From: SIG437 sp045576235
GTDB lineage: Bacteria > Bacillota > Clostridia > UBA1381 > UBA9506
Length of the DNA: 33,455 nt
Assembly (NCBI GenBank): GCA_045576235.1
Contig: JAZNGA010000044.1
Coordinates: 1-33,455 of the forward strand
Reading direction: 5' to 3'
Positions within the stretch are counted from its first letter, which is position 1. Each line of letters begins with the position of its first letter. The notes under the pieces are model-generated. The model saw nothing but the letters and a program-made list of their open reading frames with translations, made no database searches and was not told where the DNA came from. This document shows, piece by piece, positions 1 to 8,092 of this stretch. A program made the position numbers and the translations under genes.

Positions 1-24
1 TTTACAACAATGAAAGAATACAAA

Positions 25-62
25 TTAAAACAAAACTGACACCGTTGGAAAAACGATGTCAG
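25..62 (-). terminator. Rho-independent terminator of the RyR/queH/tautomerase operon
   Basis: On the minus strand an 11-bp stem (plus positions 36-46 pairing with 52-62, one G-U wobble) with a 5-base loop is followed by a T-rich run (TTTTGTTTT). It lies just past the last gene of the minus-strand operon. Confidence 0.8.
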
Positions 63-83
63 TATGTTGCTTAAAATTTAATA

Positions 84-167
84 TTAACTACCATAGTAGC
101 TTTTTTGTGCTGTCTGCACAAACTGGTGCAGTTCATTTTGCCACAGCTCTTTTAAGTTTCTCCTCAT
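84..167 (-). CDS. Possible 27-residue small protein
   Basis: Between the tautomerase stop and the operon terminator there is an ATG-to-TAA frame of 27 codons. The peptide begins MRRNLKELWQNEL and ends YYGS. It has a helical, amphipathic look, with no membrane segment and no cysteines. Its start lies 6 bases after the tautomerase stop, as expected for a co-transcribed gene. The only ribosome binding site candidate is a weak GAAAAGAAG about 11 bases upstream. I do not recognise a family. It could be a real small protein or chance coding in a 3' untranslated region. Confidence 0.3.
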   Translation of the reverse strand: MRRNLKELWQNELHQFVQTAQKSYYGS

Positions 168-172
168 ATAAA

Positions 173-397
173 TTAAAACTTCTTTTCCCCTGAAAGAATC
201 ATCATTTTATCCTTGTTTGGCTCGATGTCATTTTTAACGACATTTTCCCAGTTTTCCGGAGCAATCTCTTCTAAAGAAATTGAAATGGCTTCCTTTGGGC
301 AACCCCAATATTTCAAGAAAATCTCGTTAATTTCGTTTGCAACCTTCTTTTTTGTTTCTTCATCTTTAGGATAACATTTAATTTCAACATATGGCAT
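173..397 (-). CDS. Tautomerase family protein (4-oxalocrotonate tautomerase-like, PptA type)
   Basis: This 74-residue protein belongs to the small 4-oxalocrotonate tautomerase superfamily, which uses an N-terminal proline as general base for keto-enol tautomerisation. The sequence starts MPYVEIKCYP, so removal of Met leaves the catalytic Pro1. The length and the central SISLEEIAPENWE segment resemble the PptA branch (E. coli YdcE) more than the classic 62-residue 4-OT. The start is fixed by AGGAAGTG five bases before the ATG and by the need for Pro2. It begins 12 bases after the queH stop, so the two are co-transcribed. The substrate is unknown; linkage to queH gives no obvious pathway. Family assignment is confident, physiological role is not. 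Confidence 0.85.
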   Translation of the reverse strand: MPYVEIKCYPKDEETKKKVANEINEIFLKYWGCPKEAISISLEEIAPENWENVVKNDIEPNKDKMMILSGEKKF

Positions 398-409
398 AAA
401 ATCACTTCC

Positions 410-1030
410 TCACATATTTTTTTCTGCATATTGCTTTGAATAGATGCAACCGCAGTAATTTTGTCTGTAGAGATTAAATTCTTTTGAAAGCTGACACGAA
501 CGCTTATAGCCTTCTCCCTTTTTGAAATCGGAGCAAAGAAATTTTATGTTATGCTCCTTTTCAAGCTCTAACCCTATCTCGTTTATCCACTCCGCGTTTT
601 TGTGGGGACTGATTGAAAGCGTTGTTGTCACATAGTCAAACCCGTTTTCTTCAGCATATGAAACAGCTTTTGAAAGTCTCAATCTGTAACACTTTTCGCA
701 TCTTGCTCCGCCTTCGGCAAGCTTTTCAAGCCCTTTTGCAATCTCAAAAAATTCTGCATCATCATATTTTTCTTTAAAGAGCTTAACATCGCTAAACCCC
801 ATTTGACAAACAAGTTTTTCAAGCTCAAAATAGCGAAAATCAAACTCTTCCTTTGGGAAAATGTTTGGATTATAAAAATAAAGAGTTATGTCAAAATGCT
901 CATTTAAAACCTCTAAAACAGCGCTTGAGCACGGGGCGCAGCAACTATGGAGCAAAAGAGACGGACGACGCCCTCTCTTTTTGATTTTTTCAATCTCTGC
1001 ATCCATTAAAAGCTTATAATTTTTCTTCAT
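410..1030 (-). CDS. queH: Epoxyqueuosine reductase QueH
   Basis: QueH (formerly DUF208) is the non-cobalamin epoxyqueuosine reductase that makes queuosine in the wobble position of GUN tRNAs. It carries an Fe-S cluster. Visible signatures are the N-terminal HSCCAPCSS motif (about residues 29-36), CEKCYRLRL in the middle and YCGCIYS near the C-terminus. These cysteines match the family's cluster and redox residues. I chose the ATG at 1030 (206 residues, MKKNYKLL) because GGGGAG sits 8 bases before it. An in-frame ATG at 1057 would overlap the preceding gene's stop by 8 bases and has no comparable site. It lies second in an operon behind the RyR-domain gene and before the tautomerase. No other queuosine gene is in the window. 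Confidence 0.92.
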   Translation of the reverse strand: MKKNYKLLMDAEIEKIKKRGRRPSLLLHSCCAPCSSAVLEVLNEHFDITLYFYNPNIFPKEEFDFRYFELEKLVCQMGFSDVKLFKEKYDDAEFFEIAKGLEKLAEGGARCEKCYRLRLSKAVSYAEENGFDYVTTTLSISPHKNAEWINEIGLELEKEHNIKFLCSDFKKGEGYKRSCQLSKEFNLYRQNYCGCIYSKQYAEKNM

Positions 1031-1049
1031 ACTTTTTTCTCCCCAAGCT

Positions 1050-3332
1050 TTAGTCATCGGCTTTTAAATAGTTCTCGTCAATTTTCCCGTCAACAAGCGG
1101 AAAATCATAAATCGGGAAATCATATTGTTTAAAATTCCTTTTATCATCAGGGTTTTTGTGCTTATAAAATTCGTGATATGCTTTAAACGAGAACATATCA
1201 AGCATGTCGAAATCGTCTTTTGAAACAGTTTCCTCCAGCGAGAAAAAATCCATTCGTTCCTCATCACATTCAACAAGACAAGGATGAAGCTTCAAATCAA
1301 GATTTTTATGCGTTTTAGTCTCGGAGCTGTAAACCGTGAAATCCTTCGGACACTTAAATCCGTTTGTTCTCATAAAAGCATTCCATCTTCTGTGTTCAAG
1401 CCATGCCAAGCGGCATTTCAGCATATCATCTTTTTGGATTGCGTCAACATATGCATCATACCCGTCGTTTTCAGTCATCTTTTCCTTTTCAAACACGGAA
1501 GTTTTTATCTTCCCTGCAGAAAAAACCTTATAACGCAGATGGTATGCTCTTGCAATGTTCGCCCAATATTCATACTGCTGACTCATATAATTATCCTTTG
1601 TCATCTTTTTTGCAATCTTATCATATGAGTCTTTGATAGTTTTTATTTGCTTTTCGTTCTTCTTCATGCAGATGTTTTCAATATCATACACATCAGAGAG
1701 CCCTCCGAGAGCATACATATAAACATCGCCTTTTTGCCTTTCATTTTCTTCTTTCATAAACTCTGTCAGCTCTGTATCATACAAAACATATGTTATGACA
1801 CTGTTTTTCATTTTTTCCTCTTTATGATAAAGCGAAACAAAAGTTCTCATTTTGTCGGAAACGGCAAGATTTTCACCGTCACTGCCGACTGAAACAAACA
1901 AATAATCCGAGTCAATAATTTTAAAATCATCTTCCCAGAGCTTTTCAGAAACCTTGACCTCCAAATCATCATCTGCGACATTTGTCTGATAATATCTGAA
2001 CTTAAAATATGGATTTGCCAAGCCGTCTTTTTGATAATATTTTCTCATTATGTTTGCAAAATTTTTCGTTGTTCCGTCTAAGGCTGAAAAAGCTTCATCA
2101 ACGCCTTCTGACCGTTTCACGCCCCTAACACGCACACAACTGTCAAAAATGTCAGGATTTATGAAATTAATCTTGTCAACAAACTCCTTTTCTGACTCTT
2201 TTGAAATCACATTGATGCAAAGCTCATAACCATAAATCTGTCCATACCAATATGTTGATAAAAACATTTCCGTTCCAATGTTATCCGTTCCCATGATTGT
2301 GACATTGAGCGTCTTTTCGCTTGAATTGCGGCCCACAAGCGGAGCATAAAGCGGCAAATCAAAAAGAAGATTTCTCGACAGATTTCTAAAGGGATTAACC
2401 GCTATGATTTTCGGAGCTTTTTTAATGTGGGCATCTTTTAAAAAGCCCGATTTAACCTTGTCTCCAACATCTGCAATCGCGTTACTGTGGGTGAAGAAAT
2501 AAATTTCAGCATTTCTTAAAAATAATGCTTTTTTATTTTTTGTCAGCGAAACAAGAACGCGGATGTTGTTGTTATCATTTTCATCAACCAGGAAGATTTT
2601 TTTCTTAAATGGCCTGATGCGAATGTGAAGCAGGTCGTCGCTTATGCATATTGCACCGAGATTTTTAGCGCTGAGGGAAAGCTCCGTGCTTTTTTCGTGC
2701 TTCTCATCTATGTAGGCATCGGTGAAAACTATTATGGGCTTTAGTCCTTTTTTCAAGAAATTGTTTTTTTCTTTCATTATACTTTTTGCCATTGTTAATG
2801 TCTGTTCATTCAGCTCGCTGAAATAGAAAATCTCTCTCCACACGCGAAAAAAAGCAAAAGAAAGCTTCACTTTCGGGAATATGCTTGTTATCAGGTCAAA
2901 CACAACCGCACCACCTGCCACGGGCGCCAGAAGATATATTAAAGATGCATAAATTCTAAAAAACGGGACTGAACTGTCAGGCACATTAAAGCCCGCCTTT
3001 GCAAGTTTTCCCATTTCTGAAACAAACTCGTCAAAGCTTGCATCTGCTCCGAAAAATTTCAACGAGTCAACAAGACAGCCGATTATCTTCGGAATCCTTT
3101 CGGGCCACACACAAAGAAAGGAAACAAATTCTATGGAGCTGTTTTTTAAAGAAATTGCAAGATTGAAAAACCATAGGGCAAGCAAAAGAAAACCTGTGAA
3201 GATAATTGTCTTTCTGCCTGCAAAAAAGCGCCCTTTCCCTTCTGTTTTTCTGAACAGAACAATTAAGCAGCCCAAAACACTTGTGGCAAAAGCAATCAGG
3301 CTCAGCGCACACACAAAAATCTGCTTTGACAT
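1050..3332 (-). CDS. Membrane-anchored Rossmann-fold protein with C-terminal RyR-like domain
   Basis: A 760-residue protein. Three hydrophobic segments (about 5-27, 42-63 and 127-151) anchor the N-terminus. The cytosolic part holds two regions with Rossmann character: about 197-290 (PIIVFTDAY strand) and about 343-500, with a GxxxxG turn at VTIMGTDNIG (344-353), as in TrkA-N NAD(P)-binding domains. From about 642 the pattern LEHRRWNAF...KLHPCLV matches the ryanodine-receptor (RyR) repeat as found in bacterial proteins. Such TM-TrkA-N-RyR proteins are largely uncharacterised. The fold suggests ligand or NAD-type sensing at the membrane, but that is inference. The start is supported by GGAGGGG seven bases upstream. 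It is the first gene of the queH operon; its stop lies 20 bases inside the leader of queH. Confidence 0.7.
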   Translation of the reverse strand: MSKQIFVCALSLIAFATSVLGCLIVLFRKTEGKGRFFAGRKTIIFTGFLLLALWFFNLAISLKNSSIEFVSFLCVWPERIPKIIGCLVDSLKFFGADASFDEFVSEMGKLAKAGFNVPDSSVPFFRIYASLIYLLAPVAGGAVVFDLITSIFPKVKLSFAFFRVWREIFYFSELNEQTLTMAKSIMKEKNNFLKKGLKPIIVFTDAYIDEKHEKSTELSLSAKNLGAICISDDLLHIRIRPFKKKIFLVDENDNNNIRVLVSLTKNKKALFLRNAEIYFFTHSNAIADVGDKVKSGFLKDAHIKKAPKIIAVNPFRNLSRNLLFDLPLYAPLVGRNSSEKTLNVTIMGTDNIGTEMFLSTYWYGQIYGYELCINVISKESEKEFVDKINFINPDIFDSCVRVRGVKRSEGVDEAFSALDGTTKNFANIMRKYYQKDGLANPYFKFRYYQTNVADDDLEVKVSEKLWEDDFKIIDSDYLFVSVGSDGENLAVSDKMRTFVSLYHKEEKMKNSVITYVLYDTELTEFMKEENERQKGDVYMYALGGLSDVYDIENICMKKNEKQIKTIKDSYDKIAKKMTKDNYMSQQYEYWANIARAYHLRYKVFSAGKIKTSVFEKEKMTENDGYDAYVDAIQKDDMLKCRLAWLEHRRWNAFMRTNGFKCPKDFTVYSSETKTHKNLDLKLHPCLVECDEERMDFFSLEETVSKDDFDMLDMFSFKAYHEFYKHKNPDDKRNFKQYDFPIYDFPLVDGKIDENYLKADD

Positions 3333-3347
3333 ACTTCCCCCTCCAAA

Positions 3348-3376
3348 ACATTGTCATATTTTTTAACATCTGTCAA
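3348..3376 (-). promoter_or_regulatory. Candidate promoter for the RyR/queH operon
   Basis: A perfect TTGACA (plus 3371-3376) lies upstream of the RyR-domain gene. The -10 is weak: GACAAT at 15-bp spacing or CAATGT at 17 bp. Placement is plausible, but the poor -10 keeps this tentative. Confidence 0.4.
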
Positions 3377-3413
3377 GTATGGATATTTTCAAATCATTCT
3401 CCGATAAATCATT

Positions 3414-3458
3414 AAGGGGCTGCAGCAAAATCATATCATTTTGATGCATCCCCTTTTT
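3414..3458. terminator. Imperfect hairpin terminator after the ceramidase-like gene
   Basis: An 18-bp stem with two mismatches (3414-3431 with 3438-3455) and a 6-base loop lies just after the stop of the ceramidase-like gene. The T-run (TTTTT) is on the plus-strand side; on the minus strand the tail is only TTAATGATTT. The arm begins GGGGCTGCAGCAAAAT, the same 16 bases that open the hairpin at 8501-8533. Confidence 0.6.
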
Positions 3459-3460
3459 CA

Positions 3461-4783
3461 CTATTTAAAAAGCTTATTACCAAGTTCCACTGCTTTTTCA
3501 GAAAGCTCCATTCCGCCACTCTCGCAAAGCGTGCAGGCTGTCGGTGCAGCTTCATAAACATTTTTTGCATCATAAAGCTCGGCAATCGGGATATATTGCG
3601 CTCTTGCATTTGCAAGCTCTGCTAAAAACACCTTGTCTGTCGGCGCATTTTGCTTAATATATTCCCCGTATTGTGAATGAACCTCGCCCGGAAGCGCATA
3701 AATCAGGCAGTCACCAAGTCTGATTGCCTGCGAATAGAGCTTAAATTCCTTTGGAGCATCATCGCCATAGATTCTGATGATTGATGGCGCCGTCGCTATC
3801 AGATAGCTGTCGCCCTGCGCATTGCTTATGTCAACTGCTACGCGCTCTTTGTTTAAATATTCTTTAGCTTTTTCGATTATTTCAGGAGCAATCTCACGGC
3901 GTTTGATTGCCATGAGTTCTTTCTTAAAATCAACGAGTTCATCACTCATGGCTTTGGCGTCATCAAGCGTGTCAATCAACGCCTTAGCAAGCGTTTTACC
4001 CATCACGATATGATTTTCAACAGGTGGCGCTTCTGTTCCTTTTATGCAGTCCCAGTTATTTATGTTTCCGCAGAAACCGTTTATGAACACGGAAATGAAA
4101 TCCTTACCAAAATTTTCTCGCAGCTCTTTTGCAAGAATGCCTGAATAGTCAGACGACACTGCAGTTCCGTGAACACAGTCGTGGTGGCATGCAAAATTCA
4201 CAAGCGCACCCCTTGCCTTTCCGCTCGAATCTTTAAAGAAAAGATATGGCATGTCAGGGTCAGCTTCTGCAACACGCTTCACGATGTCTTTATTTCCAAA
4301 TTCGGGGTTTGTTCTGACACTTCCGTCAGCCATAATGTAGTTACGCACGAAGGAGATGTCATAAACCTTTTTCATATTGAAAACTGCTGTCATTTCTTCT
4401 CTGCGGCGATATGCTAAAATTATGCAGTCGCTGATTTTATCGGCAACCCACTCTCTGTAGCGCTTGCCGCGCTCTTCATCAGCATCTTCATTTGGTCTGA
4501 CAGGTCCGCCCGTGTGGATATGCGTTGCCTGAATGAGAATTCCTTCAGGGTCAAGTCCGATTTCCTTAACAACTCTTGAGACCGCCTTCTCACACATATC
4601 ATCCATCACGCAGATTGCATCAATGACGCAGATTGCCGTCACTTTCTTACCATCATCTGCAACAATTGCCTTTGCATAAAGCGGCGTTAAAATGTCGTCA
4701 ATTATTCTCTGTTCGAAATAGCCGGGAATTGAGCATCCAAGCTGCGGCGTTATGTCAATTTCATAAAAACCATATTTTGTCAT
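3461..4783 (-). CDS. Neutral/alkaline ceramidase N-terminal-domain protein, copy 1
   Basis: A 440-residue protein of the neutral/alkaline non-lysosomal ceramidase N-terminal family. Known members are zinc amidases that cleave ceramide into sphingosine and fatty acid. Visible are the DITPQLGCSIPGY opening, ATHIHTGGP (H88, H90) and NFACHHD (H200), which match zinc-ligand motifs. Where characterised ceramidases have GDVSPN with the serine nucleophile (from memory), this protein reads CGNINNWD, so the usual nucleophile is not apparent. It lacks the C-terminal Ig-like domain of full ceramidases (about 650-760 residues) and has no signal peptide. It is the last gene of an operon with a phosphoglycerol transferase-like gene. 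A paralogue lies at 13272-14600. The true substrate is uncertain. Confidence 0.8.
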   Translation of the reverse strand: MTKYGFYEIDITPQLGCSIPGYFEQRIIDDILTPLYAKAIVADDGKKVTAICVIDAICVMDDMCEKAVSRVVKEIGLDPEGILIQATHIHTGGPVRPNEDADEERGKRYREWVADKISDCIILAYRRREEMTAVFNMKKVYDISFVRNYIMADGSVRTNPEFGNKDIVKRVAEADPDMPYLFFKDSSGKARGALVNFACHHDCVHGTAVSSDYSGILAKELRENFGKDFISVFINGFCGNINNWDCIKGTEAPPVENHIVMGKTLAKALIDTLDDAKAMSDELVDFKKELMAIKRREIAPEIIEKAKEYLNKERVAVDISNAQGDSYLIATAPSIIRIYGDDAPKEFKLYSQAIRLGDCLIYALPGEVHSQYGEYIKQNAPTDKVFLAELANARAQYIPIAELYDAKNVYEAAPTACTLCESGGMELSEKAVELGNKLFK

Positions 4784-4812
4784 TTTATTTAACTTCCCCT
4801 ATATCTTTTTCA

Positions 4813-5100
4813 CTATTTAATTTCAAATTCACCAAGCTCTGTTGAAACTATGTAGTCTCCCTTGATTTCACGCAAACGCGCCATATGAGGCTGCTCTATG
4901 TGAATTTGCTGATGCTCTTTGCTCTCCCATGCTTCTATGAGCAAAATTTCATTCGGGTCTTTTTCGGAAAAATAGTAGTCATATCTTAAGCAGCCGTTTT
5001 CTGCTCTGATTTCATCAACTATTCCCTCTGCCTTCACCTTTTCAATAAAAGCCTCTCGTTTACCGTCAAAACTTTTAAAAATTACATAAATTGTGTACAT
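4813..5100 (-). CDS. Antibiotic biosynthesis monooxygenase (ABM) domain protein, YgiN-like
   Basis: A 95-residue single ABM-fold (dimeric alpha/beta barrel) protein. It shows the pattern of putative quinol monooxygenases: MYTIYVIFKSFDGKREAF, ENGCLRYDYYFSEKDPNEILLIEAWES, then a helix with HIEQPHM. YgiN-like proteins act on quinols in vitro, and other family members degrade haem or modify polyketides, so the substrate cannot be read from sequence. The ATG is preceded by AAGGATG at 7 bases. It sits 27 bases after the phosphoglycerol transferase-like gene and 29 bases before the ceramidase-like gene, so all three are probably one transcript. Confidence 0.85.
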   Translation of the reverse strand: MYTIYVIFKSFDGKREAFIEKVKAEGIVDEIRAENGCLRYDYYFSEKDPNEILLIEAWESKEHQQIHIEQPHMARLREIKGDYIVSTELGEFEIK

Positions 5101-5127
5101 AATCTATCATCCTTTTTTATAAAATTT

Positions 5128-6663
5128 TTATTTTTTTTCGTCAATCATAAAATTTTTAATATAGAAATTTGAGCTGTAAATCAGCTTGCGGTCAAGCACA
5201 TCATAGCCAAGTTCTTCTGCAAGCGTCTGTTTTCCTGAAAAAAGATTTGTCCCGAGACCGAGCCTTTCTCCCCTGATTTCGCATCCTAATGCAGAAAGAA
5301 CAGTCGGAAAAATATCAACGCTCGTAAATATTCTGTTTTTAGAGTTTTTCATTTTTTGCGCTGAGTTTATAAAACAATTATAGATATGTCTTTCATAGTC
5401 TTTTGGAATGTTTCTTGAAGCATATTGATTGTCCATTGTCATATGGTCTCCGCAAATCACAATTGTCGTGTTTTCATAAAAGCTTTGCTTCTCTATCCAG
5501 CTTATGAAGTCACCGACCTGCCTGTCAGCACAAGATATAACATTGTGATATTGCTCGCAAAATTCATCGTCACAGAGCTCGCATATATAGCCATCGGGGA
5601 AATGAGTGTCTGCCGTGAGAACAGTGAGCGCAAAAGGTTCATCACGCTTTTCCATCTCTAAAAGCTTGTTTTTAGCATATTCAAAAACATATTTATCCTC
5701 CATGCCCCACCATGCATGGTAATCTTCTTCTATGATGCCTTCTTTTTTTGCTTCAGAATAGTCAAATATGTCATCTGTCTTATGCTGCTTGAAATAGACA
5801 TCTCTGTTGGCATATGAAGCATCGGAACCTATGCAAAGCGCCTGATAATATCCATTTTCGTTTAAAATGTCTGAAAGCGAAACAATGCCAGGTAGAAAGG
5901 ATTCCTTGCCATATATGTTATTTTCAAGAAAGCCGCTCGAGGCTTTAAGAGGAACACCGCTTGTCTGCGAAACCATCGCCGCAACAGTCCAACTTGTTCC
6001 GCTTGGAGTTAAAAAGCCGCCAACACTGTCATTTTGAGAAAAATTTATGTTTTCTTCGGCGAGTCTTGTGAGATTCGGAACAACATTTACTTTGAGCGCA
6101 CCGCCGTCTGTTTCTGACATATATGTCGTTTCCATAGATTCCAAAAACAAGAAAATCAGATTTCTTTTTTCATTTGGAAACTTGATAACCTCCCCATTTG
6201 GCTCAACATAATAATCTTCATAGAGAGTTGTTTGCAGCATAATCTTTTGAATGTAGCCAAAAACATTCACTTTAGCTCCTGCAACTATAATCAGCACAGC
6301 TGAAAGCAACAATGAAAACACCATTTTATGCCAATATTTTATTTTTTTCAGCCACAGCTTTTTAATTTTTCCGGAAAATATCAGTAACAAAATCAGAAAG
6401 CTGAAAAAAATCACCGGCAAAACGCCTTCAAGATAAAAGCTGTTCAAAATGTCAAGATTTGCGCCTTCAGTATTTGAAAAAATGGCGTAAAGCACGGAAT
6501 CAAATCCTGTGTTCGCAAAATATTTTTCATACCATAACGCTGAAAAAAACAACAAAAATGCAATTACGACAGCAACAGAACAAATCGCGCCGAATAAAAT
6601 TTGCCAAACTTTTGATTTTATGTTATTTTCTTTTTGAGTTATCGTCTCTTCTGTCGTGACCAC
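5128..6663 (-). CDS. Membrane sulfatase-fold phosphoglycerol transferase (OpgB/LtaS-like)
   Basis: A 511-residue membrane protein with an extracytoplasmic alkaline phosphatase/sulfatase-fold domain. Three hydrophobic segments (about 20-43, 81-97 and 112-132) precede the catalytic region. Metal-site motifs are FLFLESMETTY (E175), GTSWTVAAMVSQTSGVPL with a likely Thr nucleophile (T226), ADTHFPDG (352-354) and ICGDHMT (405-407). The SWTVAAM...GVPL pattern is nearer to OpgB/MdoB phosphoglycerol transferase than to canonical LtaS. The likely role is transfer of glycerol phosphate from phosphatidylglycerol to a surface polymer or glycolipid. The start is GTG, with AAAGGA five bases upstream, and the gene has a strong promoter of its own. 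It leads an operon with an ABM protein and a ceramidase-like protein. Confidence 0.8.
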   Translation of the reverse strand: MVTTEETITQKENNIKSKVWQILFGAICSVAVVIAFLLFFSALWYEKYFANTGFDSVLYAIFSNTEGANLDILNSFYLEGVLPVIFFSFLILLLIFSGKIKKLWLKKIKYWHKMVFSLLLSAVLIIVAGAKVNVFGYIQKIMLQTTLYEDYYVEPNGEVIKFPNEKRNLIFLFLESMETTYMSETDGGALKVNVVPNLTRLAEENINFSQNDSVGGFLTPSGTSWTVAAMVSQTSGVPLKASSGFLENNIYGKESFLPGIVSLSDILNENGYYQALCIGSDASYANRDVYFKQHKTDDIFDYSEAKKEGIIEEDYHAWWGMEDKYVFEYAKNKLLEMEKRDEPFALTVLTADTHFPDGYICELCDDEFCEQYHNVISCADRQVGDFISWIEKQSFYENTTIVICGDHMTMDNQYASRNIPKDYERHIYNCFINSAQKMKNSKNRIFTSVDIFPTVLSALGCEIRGERLGLGTNLFSGKQTLAEELGYDVLDRKLIYSSNFYIKNFMIDEKK

Positions 6664-6722
6664 CGCTATCCTTTCATCCCCAGTCTTACCGCGATAAACC
6701 GCATAGAATATTTAACGAATTG

Positions 6723-6751
6723 ATTCTATCATAGCTTGAGAAAATTGTCAA
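6723..6751 (-). promoter_or_regulatory. Sigma-A promoter of the phosphoglycerol transferase operon
   Basis: Minus-strand TTGACA (plus 6746-6751), 17-bp spacer, then TAGAAT (plus 6723-6728): a near-consensus promoter. It starts just after the stop of the upstream SGNH gene and lies about 60 bases before the GTG of the phosphoglycerol transferase gene. Confidence 0.8.
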
Positions 6752-6752
6752 T

Positions 6753-7850
6753 TTAAAAAGACTCTTCCGTCTCATGATTTTTTTCCAGCAACTCGAAAAT
6801 AACCGGATATAGCGCATCTGCCATTCGCATTGCGCCAAGGTCATTGGGATGAAGAAGGTCGACTGTGCATGCGTCGCGCTCTTTTTCTCCCCAGAGAGCA
6901 ATTGCCGGAACAAAGCCGACATTTTCATCTCCCAGCTCTCTTGCTTTTTCATATGTCGAGCGGATTATTGCTTCTCTTTCTGCCCATAAGTCCCCCGGCT
7001 TGTCATATAAAATTATTGCTGCATCAGGATGCATTTTTCTTATTTTTTCATAAATCGAGAAATGAGGCGGAAGAACCCTGTCTTTTCGGTTGGGATACAA
7101 ATTATAGTCAAATCCGTAAAGTGATGCGTCAATGCTCGTGATATAGTCAAGCATCGCATCCTCTGCATTGCCGCTGCCTGAAAAACCGAGATTGATGTAG
7201 TCTGAGTCGAGCCTTCTTGCAATAATGGAAATGTAATCATTTCCAGGTCTTGAAACGCAAGCTCCCTGCGTGATGGAGCTGCCATAAAAAAGCATGGGCT
7301 TTTTATGCTTATACGGCGGCGCACATTCTACTTCAGAGCCGGGAGCAACACCGATATAAAGCTCAAACACTCCGCCATAAAGCGGAAAATAAATCTCAAC
7401 AAGTTGTTTTTTCCCCACTTTTATGAAGTCTTTTTTTTCAGCAAAAATAACTTTTCCGTCAATGGGGTTTGCCGGCATATTTTTAAAATCGTCAAAAACA
7501 GGTGAAACCCTGTTTTGAAAAACTCCGTCAGCATAAACAGAAAAACCTGTGCTTCCCGTTATTGACATATGGGGCATGGGTTTTCTGGCAGGCACGGAAG
7601 CTTTTATTGCAATATAGGGAGAATCTGTGACAAAGCGAAGTCTGCCGCCTGATGTCAGCATGGCAAGACCGCCTAAATTTATGTTTGCTTCTTTCGCGAC
7701 ATCTACGGGCATTCGCACATATAGCCCTTCTTTTTCATCATAATAAACTCCATGAACAGAAAAGCGCTCATCGTGAGAGCTTATCCACTCAAGCTCGACT
7801 CCTTCAATCCCCGTCTGTGCAAGGTTTTTATCAATAACTGAAATATCCAT
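6753..7850 (-). CDS. SGNH/GDSL hydrolase (two-domain esterase)
   Basis: A 365-residue intracellular (no signal peptide) SGNH hydrolase. Residues about 40-180 form a beta-rich N-terminal domain of the kind that precedes some carbohydrate-esterase SGNH domains. The catalytic domain begins at MLFYGSSITQGA (Ser about 192, block I), continues with INLGFSGSGNAED (block II glycine) and ends with DLLHPND (Asp about 331, His about 334, block V). The probable reaction is de-esterification of a small ester such as acetylated sugar or polysaccharide. The ATG at 7850 is preferred because AGAGAG lies 7 bases upstream; the in-frame ATG at 7871 has no site. It stands alone between a divergent gene and the promoter of the next operon. 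Confidence 0.85.
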   Translation of the reverse strand: MDISVIDKNLAQTGIEGVELEWISSHDERFSVHGVYYDEKEGLYVRMPVDVAKEANINLGGLAMLTSGGRLRFVTDSPYIAIKASVPARKPMPHMSITGSTGFSVYADGVFQNRVSPVFDDFKNMPANPIDGKVIFAEKKDFIKVGKKQLVEIYFPLYGGVFELYIGVAPGSEVECAPPYKHKKPMLFYGSSITQGACVSRPGNDYISIIARRLDSDYINLGFSGSGNAEDAMLDYITSIDASLYGFDYNLYPNRKDRVLPPHFSIYEKIRKMHPDAAIILYDKPGDLWAEREAIIRSTYEKARELGDENVGFVPAIALWGEKERDACTVDLLHPNDLGAMRMADALYPVIFELLEKNHETEESF

Positions 7851-8092
7851 AATTAATCTCTCTTTTATCATAATTTATTGATTGCAAAATAAAAAAACAC
7901 GGACGCAACAATTTAAAAAAAGTCCCAAGAACAAAACTGATGATGTCCCTTGAGATCAAAAACATCCCTTTAGAAATATTTTATTACATAATTTCATTTA
8001 TGTCAAGCAAGCAAAGGGTGATAACAAGCACAATATCTGCCTTTTTCACATATCTTCTTCCTTCAGCATATTATGAAATGGGGGTGAAATAT

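Noticed and set aside
7940..8092. Longer N-terminus for the plus-strand membrane protein
   Set aside because: The extension lacks a good ribosome binding site, whereas ATG 8093 is preceded by GGGGGTGA at proper spacing.
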